Source of the DNA: CAZDQL01 sp964507325
GTDB taxonomy: Bacteria; Planctomycetota; UBA1135; GCA-002686595
Assembly (NCBI GenBank): GCA_964507325.1
Contig: CAZDQL010000057.1
Span: 1 to 40,915 of the forward strand
Reading direction: 5' to 3'
DNA: 40,915 nt
The translations under genes were made by a program, and so were the position numbers. Positions within the stretch are counted from its first letter, which is position 1. Each line of letters begins with the position of its first letter. Shown here piece after piece: positions 7,424 to 14,693 of the stretch. Under the pieces are notes generated by a model. It searched no databases, was not told where the DNA came from, and was given only the letters and a program-made list of their open reading frames with translations.

Positions 7424-8983
7424 ATGAGTTGCACGGTGGACGACAGGGTGGGCCGCAGCAGCCCGTGGATTCTGGGTGTGGCTTTCCTCTTCCTGATGGT
7501 GTCGTCGGGGTCGGTTCAGGCCCAGCAACGCCAGACTCCCCCACCTTCCGCCGCGAAGGCGGACGAGGTCGCCAAGGTCGAGCAAGCCGCTCCTGGCCAG
7601 GCGACCGCGCCGACCCAGGGTCGCAAGCTGCTGGTCTTCTATCGCTGTGAGGGCTTCTTCCACGGCTGCATTCCGCTGGCATGCCGGACGATCGAGATCC
7701 TGGGCCAGAAGACCGGCGCCTTCGAGACGGTCTTCAGCGCCGACATGGAGGTCTTCACCGCGGACAAGCTCGCGGAGTTCGACGCCGTCCTGTTCAACAA
7801 CACCACCCGGCTCGCCTTCGCGAACCCGGAGCACCGCAAGGCCCTGATGGAGTTCGTGAAGGGCGGCAAGGGGATCATCGGCCTGCATGCCGCGTCCGAC
7901 AACTTCTACGACTGGCCCGAGGCGGCGGCGATGATGGGGGGACTCTTCGACGGCCATCCCTGGGGAGCGGGGGGCACCTGGGCGGTGGCGAACGACGAGC
8001 CGGCCCATCCGCTGAACGCGGCCTTCGGTGGTCGGAACTTCATGATCAAGGACGAGATCTACCAGCTCAAGGACCCCTACTCGCGTGCTGATCTGCGCGT
8101 TCTGCTGACGCTCGACATGCAGCAGGAGGTCAACTACAAGGTCAATCCGGCCGGGATGCACCGACCGGATCTGGACTTCGCCATTGCGTGGGTGAGGAAG
8201 GTCGGCGACGGACGGCTCTTCTACTGCTCGCTCGGCCACAACCACGAGGTGTTCTGGAATCCGGCGGTGCTGCAGCACTACCTGGACGGCATCCAGTACG
8301 CACTGGGCGACCTCGAGGTCGACGACAGTTGCGGCCGGGAGCTGCTCGCGCGCGCGGACCTGGCGGCCTTTCGCGGCGACACCGGTACCTGGATGATGGC
8401 GGGCGACGTGGCGCTCGACCCTAGCAACGCACAGCGCCTGCGCCCGACCGAGGGGATCGGCGTGGTGGTCAATGGCAAGGACGGGCGCACGCGGCATCTG
8501 TTCACCAAGCAGCACCACGGCGACGTGGAGGCGCACATCGAGTTCATGGTGCCGGAGGGCTCCAACTCGGGGGCCTACTTCCAGGGCCGCTACGAGATCC
8601 AGGTGCTGGACAGCTGGGGGGTCCAGGAGCCGCAGCACTCGGATTGCGGCGGCATCTATCAGCGCTGGCGCGAGGAAGACGTGCCGGAGCGCGGCTACGA
8701 GGGCCGGCCCCCGCGGGTGAACGCCTCGCGCAAACCGGGCGAATGGCAGACCTTCGACGTGACCTTCCGCGCCCCTCGCTTCGACGCCCAGGGCAAGAAG
8801 ACCGCCAACGCGGTGTTCGTCAGGGTGGTGCACAACGGCGTGGTGATTCACGAGAACGTGGAGCTCAGCGGGCCGACCCGCGCCCCCGCCTTCAAGGATG
8901 AAAAGCCGTTCGGCCCCCTCATGCTGCAGGGGGACCACGGTCCGGTGGCCTACCGCAACCTCCGCCTGACGCCGATCGAGTAA
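7424..8983 (+). CDS. Secreted ThuA domain plus DUF1080 (3-keto-glycoside hydrolase-like) fusion
   Basis: The 519-residue product has a signal peptide (hydrophobic run at about 14-32, cut near VQAQ). The start has AAGGAG about 8 bases upstream. A ThuA-like domain spans about 65-285 (LLVFYRCEGFFHG; GIIGLHAASDNFYDW; FYCSLGHNHEVFWNP). A DUF1080 jelly-roll domain spans about 320-517 (GSNSGAYFQGRYEIQVLDS; GEWQTFDVTFRAPRFD). This fusion is common in Planctomycetota; DUF1080 members include 3-keto-disaccharide hydrolases. It likely works on oxidised sugars outside the cytoplasm. The next gene starts 19 bases downstream, suggesting one transcript. The 187-base gap before it (7237-7423) shows no clear promoter. 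Confidence 0.9.
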   Translation: MSCTVDDRVGRSSPWILGVAFLFLMVSSGSVQAQQRQTPPPSAAKADEVAKVEQAAPGQATAPTQGRKLLVFYRCEGFFHGCIPLACRTIEILGQKTGAFETVFSADMEVFTADKLAEFDAVLFNNTTRLAFANPEHRKALMEFVKGGKGIIGLHAASDNFYDWPEAAAMMGGLFDGHPWGAGGTWAVANDEPAHPLNAAFGGRNFMIKDEIYQLKDPYSRADLRVLLTLDMQQEVNYKVNPAGMHRPDLDFAIAWVRKVGDGRLFYCSLGHNHEVFWNPAVLQHYLDGIQYALGDLEVDDSCGRELLARADLAAFRGDTGTWMMAGDVALDPSNAQRLRPTEGIGVVVNGKDGRTRHLFTKQHHGDVEAHIEFMVPEGSNSGAYFQGRYEIQVLDSWGVQEPQHSDCGGIYQRWREEDVPERGYEGRPPRVNASRKPGEWQTFDVTFRAPRFDAQGKKTANAVFVRVVHNGVVIHENVELSGPTRAPAFKDEKPFGPLMLQGDHGPVAYRNLRLTPIE

Positions 8984-9002
8984 CGCGAGGCCAGGGTCAA
9001 CG

Positions 9003-10241
9003 ATGCAAGAGCGGTCTTCCTCCCCGGTCGATCCGGACCGGGTCCGTGCCTGGTTTCCGGCGTTGAGCTCGGATTTGATCTTCCTCGAAAACGCCGGCGG
9101 CTCGCAGGTGCCGCAGGTGGTGGCCGATCGAATCCGCGCCTACATGCTGGAGAAGTACGTGCAGCTCGATGCCGGATACGCACTCTCGCAGCAGGCCACC
9201 GAGACGGTGCATGCGGCGCACGACCTGGTCAACCTGCTGGTGAACGGGACCGGTCTGGGCAAGATCGTGCTGGCCTCCTCGTGCTCCGTCCTGTGCCGCA
9301 TGCTGGCGGACTGCTACGCGTCGGTGCTCGAGCCGGGCGATGAGATCATCTTCGCCGAAAGCGGACACGAGGCGAACGTGGGGCCGTGGGTGTCGCTGGA
9401 GCAGCACGGCATGCTGCTCAAGCAGTGGCGGCTCGACCGCGAGTCGATCGTCTGTCCGCTGGCGGGGCTGGAGGAGCTCCTCAGCGATCGCACCAGGATC
9501 GTGGCCCTGCCGCACGTCTCGAACCTGCTGGGGGACATCGTGGATGTCGAGGCGGTGGTCGAGCTGGCTCATCGCCACGGTGCGCGCGTGGTGGCGGACG
9601 GGGTGGCCTATGCGCCCCATCGCGCCATCGATGTCGCGGCCTGGGATGTCGACTGGTACGTCTACTCGACCTACAAGGTCTACGGGCCGCACATGGCCGC
9701 GCTCTACGGCAAGCACGAGGCCTTGGCCGAGCTGACCGGGCCGAATCACTACTTCATTCCGCGTGACGAGGTGCCCTACAAGTTCGAGCTGGGTGGTCCG
9801 TCGCACGAAGGCTGCGCCGGCTTGCTGGCGCTGGGCGACTATCTGCAGTTCCTGGCCGGGCGTAGCGCAGGCGACAGCCTCGATCGCGACACGATCACGG
9901 ACGCCTTCGAGGTGATGACTTGTCTCGAGCTCCCGGTGCAGGAGCGCTTGATCCGCTACCTGCTGGAGAAGCCCGGCGTCCGACTGATCGGCCCGAGCGC
10001 CACCGACCGCTCCCGCGTCGGCACCGTCAGCTTCGTGCACGAGAGCCTCACCTCCCGCGAGATCGCCGCCGCAGCGCACGCGCACGAGATCGCCATCCGC
10101 CACGGCCACATGTACGCCCACCGCCTCTGCAAGGCGCTCGACCTGGACCCCGACGACGGCGTGGTCCGCGTCAGCCCGGTCCACTACAACACCACCGGGG
10201 AGATCGACCGCCTCATCGACGTCTTCGAGCGAGTCCTCTAG
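9003..10241 (+). CDS. Class V aminotransferase / cysteine-desulfurase-like PLP enzyme
   Basis: The 412-residue cytoplasmic product belongs to the PLP fold-type I group. The N-terminus (FLENAGGSQVP) and the aspartate of VVADGVAYAPH match the family. The PLP-binding lysine is Lys225 in YSTYKVYGPH. The C-terminal part has HETSLTS-type features (FVHESLTSREIAA, GHMYAHRLC). It resembles the cysteine-desulfurase-like VC1184/TIGR01976 type. I see no obvious catalytic-cysteine loop, so sulfur transfer is uncertain and another beta-elimination or amine reaction is possible. The start at 9003 has a weak GAGG about 11 bases upstream and lies 19 bases after the ThuA-DUF1080 stop, so translation is probably coupled. 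Confidence 0.85.
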   Translation: MQERSSSPVDPDRVRAWFPALSSDLIFLENAGGSQVPQVVADRIRAYMLEKYVQLDAGYALSQQATETVHAAHDLVNLLVNGTGLGKIVLASSCSVLCRMLADCYASVLEPGDEIIFAESGHEANVGPWVSLEQHGMLLKQWRLDRESIVCPLAGLEELLSDRTRIVALPHVSNLLGDIVDVEAVVELAHRHGARVVADGVAYAPHRAIDVAAWDVDWYVYSTYKVYGPHMAALYGKHEALAELTGPNHYFIPRDEVPYKFELGGPSHEGCAGLLALGDYLQFLAGRSAGDSLDRDTITDAFEVMTCLELPVQERLIRYLLEKPGVRLIGPSATDRSRVGTVSFVHESLTSREIAAAAHAHEIAIRHGHMYAHRLCKALDLDPDDGVVRVSPVHYNTTGEIDRLIDVFERVL

Positions 10242-10263
10242 CTCTTACACGCATCCGGGCACC

Positions 10264-10302
10264 ATCGCCTCGGTCGACCCCTCCGCGCTCCCGGTCTCGT
10301 CA
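10264..10302 (+). repeat. 39-bp element nearly identical to one before the isomerase gene
   Basis: The element starts ATCGCCTCGGTCGACC and ends GTCTCGTCA. It matches the reverse complement of 38904-38942 at 37 of 39 bases. It ends two bases before the first ATG of the GH95 gene. Its core (CGGTCGACCCCTCCGCGCTC) resembles family A repeats, so it could be a mobile repeat or a shared regulatory site. Confidence 0.7.
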
Positions 10303-10304
10303 GC

Positions 10305-12752
10305 ATGAACGGACTACTCACTCCGATGAACATCGTCCCGGCCCTGCTCGTCTCGCTCCCGATGCTCGGGCTCCCCCACCCCACGGGCGTGCCCCAATCA
10401 GGTGTCGAGCCCAACCCCGGTTCCAAGAACGTGCTCTGGTACCGGACACCCGCCTGGAAGTGGGTCGAGGCCCTGCCGCTGGGGAACGGGCGGCTGGGGG
10501 CCATGGTCTTCGGGACCGCACCGTCGGAACGTCTGCAGCTCAACGAAGGGAGTCTCTGGGCCGGACAACCGCTCGATGTGTACCCCGAGGACTTCACTGA
10601 GAACCTGCGGATGGTCCAGCAGCTCGTGCTGGATGGGAAGATCTCCGCAGCGCAGCAGCTCGGCCTGGAGAAGCTCACGCAGTCCCCCACCGCCTTTCGC
10701 TCCTACGAACCGCTGGCCGACCTGTGGATCGACCTCGAGCACGGCCAGCAGGTCGAAGACTATCGCCGCGAGCTCGATCTGCAGACCGGCGTCGCCCGGG
10801 TGCAGTACCGCGCGAATGGGCTGCGCCTGAGTCGCGAGGTCTTGATCTCTGCCGTGGACGACGTGGTGGCGGTGCGACTCGGCTCCGACTCGCCCGGGGC
10901 GCTGCGCGGCACCATCCGGTTGACGCGTGAGAAGGACATGGTGGTGACCACCTCCGGGAACGACCGGCTGCACATGGACGGCCAGATCGTGGACATCCCG
11001 AAGTCCCAAGGAGGCTACGACGACAATCGCGGCCTGTCCGGGCCCGGTGGCGAGCACATGCGGTTCGCGGCACGGCTAGTGGCCAAGGCCAGCGGGGGCA
11101 CCGTGGAGGCGCGTGAAGACTCCCTGGTGATCGAAGATGCAGACGAGGTGATTCTGCTCATCACCGGTGCCACCGACTTCAACCTCGACCGGATGACCTT
11201 CGACCGCTCCATCGACCCCGGGGCGACGGCGGCCGGCATCCTGGCGCAGGCCGAGGGCAAGCCCTGGGAGGAACTGCTGCGTGATCACGTGCAGGACCAC
11301 CGCTCGTTCTTCGACCGCGTGTCGATCGATCTGGGGTCTTCCGAGCAGGACGACCTTCCCACCGATGAACGCCTCCTGGCCGTGAAGGAGGGCGTGGAGG
11401 ATCCCGGCCTCGCCGCGCTCTACTTCCAGTTCGGACGCTACCTGCTGATGGGTTGCTCGAGGCGTCCGGGAAGGCTGCCCGCAGGCCTGCAGGGGATCTG
11501 GAACGAGCACATGTGGGCGCCGTGGGAGGCGGACTACCACCTGAACATCAACTTTCAGATGAACTACTGGCCGGCCGATCTCTGCAATCTCTCCGAGACT
11601 ATCGAGCCGCTGACCGATTGGTTCGAGGGATTGGCGCGGAACGGCAGCCGCTCGGCACGCAAGCTGTACGACAGCGATGGCTGGGTCACCTTCCACTGCA
11701 GCAATCCCTTCGGCCGAACGACGCCGGTGGGCTCCAACGCGGGATCGCAGTTCAAGAACGGTGTGTCCGATCCGCTGGCCGGGGCCTGGATGGCGATGAC
11801 GCTCTGGCGTCACTACGAGTTCACGCAGGACGAGGCCTACCTGCGGGAGCGTGCGTACCCGATCCTCCGCGGGGCGGCTCGGTTCATCCTCGGCATAATG
11901 GTCGAGGACCGGGACGGGTGGCTGGTGATCGTTCCCTCCCGCTCTCCCGAAAACGAGTACACCCACCCGCAGACCGGCAAACCCGCCTCGATCACCCGGG
12001 GCTCGACGTACCACACGACCCTGGCCCGCGTCGTTCTGGAGGCCGTGATCGCGGGGGCGACGACGCTCGATACGGACGAGGAGCTGCGCGAGGAGCTGAG
12101 GCTCGCCCTGACGAAGCTGCCGCCCCTCGAGATCGGAGCGAACGGCACCATCCAGGAGTGGATCGAGGACTACGCCGAACCGAACCCGCAGCACCGCCAT
12201 GTCTCTCATCTGCTCGGACTCCATCCCTTCTCGTTGATCACGGCGCAGGACGAGGACCTCTTCGAGGCGGCGCGCAAGACCCTCGAGCGTCGGGGAGCGG
12301 GGGCCGACGTGGGCTGGAGCAACGCCTGGAAGATCAGCTTCTACGCCCGGCTGCGTGATGGCGAAAAGGCCCTCGAGTACGTCCACCGTCTGATCGGCCG
12401 CAACGCCTTCCCCAACCTGATGGACGCGCTCTGGCCGGGCCGGCTCTTCCAGATCGAGGGCAACTTCGGCGGCACGGCCGGAATCGCCGAGATGCTGCTG
12501 CAGAGCCACGGCGGAGAGATCCGCCTGCTGCCGGCCCTGCCCCACGCCTGGCCGGACGGATCCGTGCGAGGCCTTCGCGCGCGCGGCGGCTTCGAGGTGG
12601 ACGTGGCCTGGAAGGAAGGCCGACTCAGCAGCGCGCGTATCCGTTCGCTCGCCGGTCGGCCCTGCCGGATCGCCCATGGCGAGAAGACGCTCGAGCTCGA
12701 AACGGAGCGGGGGCAGACCTACGAGCTGAGCAGCGCGCTGGTCGTCGAGTGA
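10305..12752 (+). CDS. GH95 alpha-L-fucosidase-like glycoside hydrolase, secreted
   Basis: The product has 815 residues, the usual size for the family. ATG 10305 or 10326 gives a signal peptide (MNIVPALLVSLPMLGLPHP); neither has a clear ribosome site. The N-terminal super-sandwich domain starts WYRTPAWKWVEALPLGNGRLGAM, and a helical barrel follows. Catalytic positions known from Bifidobacterium AfcA can be matched: Asn414 and Asn416 in LNINFQMNYW and Glu549 in PSRSPENEY. The last, normally Asp in QIDGNFGG, is Glu718 here (QIEGNFGG). It should remove fucose, or possibly galactose, from glycan ends. It stands after the aminotransferase gene, separated by a repeat element that may carry its control site. 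Confidence 0.93.
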   Translation: MNGLLTPMNIVPALLVSLPMLGLPHPTGVPQSGVEPNPGSKNVLWYRTPAWKWVEALPLGNGRLGAMVFGTAPSERLQLNEGSLWAGQPLDVYPEDFTENLRMVQQLVLDGKISAAQQLGLEKLTQSPTAFRSYEPLADLWIDLEHGQQVEDYRRELDLQTGVARVQYRANGLRLSREVLISAVDDVVAVRLGSDSPGALRGTIRLTREKDMVVTTSGNDRLHMDGQIVDIPKSQGGYDDNRGLSGPGGEHMRFAARLVAKASGGTVEAREDSLVIEDADEVILLITGATDFNLDRMTFDRSIDPGATAAGILAQAEGKPWEELLRDHVQDHRSFFDRVSIDLGSSEQDDLPTDERLLAVKEGVEDPGLAALYFQFGRYLLMGCSRRPGRLPAGLQGIWNEHMWAPWEADYHLNINFQMNYWPADLCNLSETIEPLTDWFEGLARNGSRSARKLYDSDGWVTFHCSNPFGRTTPVGSNAGSQFKNGVSDPLAGAWMAMTLWRHYEFTQDEAYLRERAYPILRGAARFILGIMVEDRDGWLVIVPSRSPENEYTHPQTGKPASITRGSTYHTTLARVVLEAVIAGATTLDTDEELREELRLALTKLPPLEIGANGTIQEWIEDYAEPNPQHRHVSHLLGLHPFSLITAQDEDLFEAARKTLERRGAGADVGWSNAWKISFYARLRDGEKALEYVHRLIGRNAFPNLMDALWPGRLFQIEGNFGGTAGIAEMLLQSHGGEIRLLPALPHAWPDGSVRGLRARGGFEVDVAWKEGRLSSARIRSLAGRPCRIAHGEKTLELETERGQTYELSSALVVE

Positions 12753-12793
12753 GAGACGTCTGCTACCCGTAGGCTACCCGGCTTGGAGGTCCA

Positions 12794-12949
12794 CTGAGCT
12801 GGTCCATCGATCTGCGCGGCCCTCTCAGGGCGGATCCCGCCGCAACGAGGAGTTGCGCGTCGGCCGTGTGCTGGACCTCATGGGCTCACATTCCGAGCGC
12901 AGCCGGATACCGGGCCATGTCAGAGCCTCGAAGCATGCACCAACGCCCC
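12794..12949 (+). repeat. Composite of four dispersed repeat blocks (A, B, C, D)
   Basis: The 268-base gap before the FG-GAP gene is a mosaic. Block A is 12794-12834 (GGTCCATCGATCTGCGCGG, with a GCCCT-CTC-AGGGC hairpin), matching 1708-1746. Block B is about 12841-12875 (AACGAGGAGTTGCG), matching 24888-24957 and 31771-31840. Block C is 12879-12914 (CACATTCCGAGCGCAGCCGG), matching 14594-14630 at about 30 of 36 bases. Block D is 12923-12949 (GCCTCGAAGCATGCACCAAC), matching 32669-32695. Each block occurs alone elsewhere in the window. Confidence 0.75.
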
Positions 12950-13020
12950 CGCGAATCGCACGCCGTGCATCGCGGGGACCGCTACGATGGGGACTCGACG
13001 CCCGATCCCAGGAGGCTGAC

Positions 13021-14565
13021 ATGTACCGGCGCTCTCCCGTTCGAGCCCTCGCCGCCCTGATCCTCGCTGGCGCCTCGGCCGCTCCGGCCCTGGCCCAGCT
13101 CACGCGGTCGCAGGCCGTGCCCCGCGGCCACGTGCTCGACTACGTCGACTCGACCGGGGCCATCGCGACGCTCCTGCTCGACGGCGGGACCATCGAGCAC
13201 GAGATGGCGGACGTGAACGGCGACGGCTGTCCGGACATCGCCTCGGTGGGAGATCACGGCTCGCCCTTCATCAACACGCAGCAACACGGGGTGACCCTCT
13301 GGCTGGGGGACTGCGCCGGAGGCTGGAGCCTGGTGCAGGTGGGGAACTTTGGCTACGGAGGCCTCGCGCTGGGCGACGCCAACGGGGACGGCCTGATGGA
13401 CGTGGGCTACGGGGTGCACCACGACTACGCCGCGGGCGATCTCGGGGACCAGCTCCTGGAGGTGGCCCTGGGCGACGGCACGGGCACGAGCTGGAGCGCC
13501 TGGGACGATGGGCTGGCCACCAACGGCGAGGACTGGGGCATGGCCGGCACCGACTTCGGGGATGTGGACTCCGACGGCGACCTGGACCTGGGCTCCGTTT
13601 CCTTCGGGTGCTGCGCCGGGGTGCACGTCTACCTCAACCAGATGGACGGCAGCTGGGTGCAGAGCTTCGGCTTCCTGGGGGGCAACTCGCAGCACGACTT
13701 CCTCTTCGCCGACTTCAATGGCGACGGCCATCTGGACCTGGTGGCGGCCAACTCACTGGGTCGCGTCTGGCTGGGGAACGGCGCGGGCGGCTTCGCCAAT
13801 GCCGACGGGAACCTGCCGAGTCCGTACTACGGCGGTATCGCCGCGGGGGACATCGACGGCGACGGCCGGGACGAGCTGGCCCTCACGGTGAACGATCTCC
13901 CGCAGGTCTGGTCCTGGCGCCCGGGCAACCAGTGGATCTCGCGTACGGGCACCCTGTCCCTGATCCAGGCCCCGGCCGAGCGCGTGCAGCTCGCCGACAT
14001 GGACGCGGACGGGGACCCCGAGCTCGTGACCTTCGGCGAGGGCCAGCTGGCGGTCTTCGGCAACGACGGCAGCGGCGGCTGGTGGCGGGCCTTCCGCGAA
14101 GAGGTCCCGGGCGATGGCAGCCGCCCGGGGGTGGCCCTGCGCGCGGGCACCGATCTCGACCACAACGGCTACCCCGACCTCTCGCTGGTCATGGAGGAGA
14201 AGATCGGCCTCTGGAACTACCGCAACGTGCACCGGGTCTACCTGGAGGCCAGCGCGCCGGCGGAGCTCTCGATCTACCCGCTCGCCCCGAGTCGATCCCG
14301 CGTCTGGCGCGGCGGGCAGGCGCGCTTCGTCGAGTGGGCCGCGGCCGTTCCGGGCACGGACCTGGGCGTGGTGGACCTCCTGCTCTCGACCACGGGGGGC
14401 TCACCCCCCTGGACGACCCTGGCCTCGGGCGTCCCCAACGGCGGCCGCGCCCAGATCGTGGTGCCCTCTGGTCTCCAGTCGACGAGCTGCGTGCTCCTCT
14501 ACCGCCTGCGCACGGCGGCGGAGGAGGTGCGGACGCAGGGGCCGAGCTTCACCATCTTGCCGTGA
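13021..14565 (+). CDS. Secreted FG-GAP/VCBS repeat beta-propeller protein
   Basis: The 514-residue product begins MYRRSPVRALAALILAGAS and has a signal peptide ending ALAQ. AGGAGG lies 6 bases before ATG 13021, which settles the start; an upstream in-frame start would translate the repeat mosaic. Seven calcium-loop motifs of the D-x-[DN]-x-[DN]-G type occur: DVNGDGCPD, DANGDGLMD, DVDSDGDLD, DFNGDGHLD, DIDGDGRDE, DMDADGDPE and DLDHNGYPD. This fits a seven-bladed integrin-like propeller. A C-terminal beta-sandwich of about 100 residues follows. It is probably an extracellular binding or adhesion protein; no enzyme motif is seen. Confidence 0.88.
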   Translation: MYRRSPVRALAALILAGASAAPALAQLTRSQAVPRGHVLDYVDSTGAIATLLLDGGTIEHEMADVNGDGCPDIASVGDHGSPFINTQQHGVTLWLGDCAGGWSLVQVGNFGYGGLALGDANGDGLMDVGYGVHHDYAAGDLGDQLLEVALGDGTGTSWSAWDDGLATNGEDWGMAGTDFGDVDSDGDLDLGSVSFGCCAGVHVYLNQMDGSWVQSFGFLGGNSQHDFLFADFNGDGHLDLVAANSLGRVWLGNGAGGFANADGNLPSPYYGGIAAGDIDGDGRDELALTVNDLPQVWSWRPGNQWISRTGTLSLIQAPAERVQLADMDADGDPELVTFGEGQLAVFGNDGSGGWWRAFREEVPGDGSRPGVALRAGTDLDHNGYPDLSLVMEEKIGLWNYRNVHRVYLEASAPAELSIYPLAPSRSRVWRGGQARFVEWAAAVPGTDLGVVDLLLSTTGGSPPWTTLASGVPNGGRAQIVVPSGLQSTSCVLLYRLRTAAEEVRTQGPSFTILP

Positions 14566-14593
14566 TGCCCGGGGAGGCCGAATTGCCGGGCCG

Positions 14594-14630
14594 CATGGTC
14601 TCCCATTCCGAGCGGAGTCGGATGCCAGGG
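14594..14630 (+). repeat. Dispersed repeat block C
   Basis: CCCATTCCGAGCGGAGTCGG and its flanks match 12879-12914 with about 6 differences in 36 bases. It lies between the FG-GAP stop and the next gene. The following 60 bases hold TAGAGT (14666-14671), a possible -10 element, and GGGAGG before ATG 14694. Confidence 0.65.
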
Positions 14631-14693
14631 CAAGGGCGTTGCGTGCCCACGCTGAGATCCCCCAGTAGAGTAGTGGCCCCCGGGAGGAACGTG

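Noticed and set aside
13608..14693. N-terminal extension of the CcsA-N-like gene
   Set aside because: The open frame upstream of 14694 overlaps the FG-GAP gene and is arginine-rich shadow sequence. A ribosome site and signal peptide mark ATG 14694.
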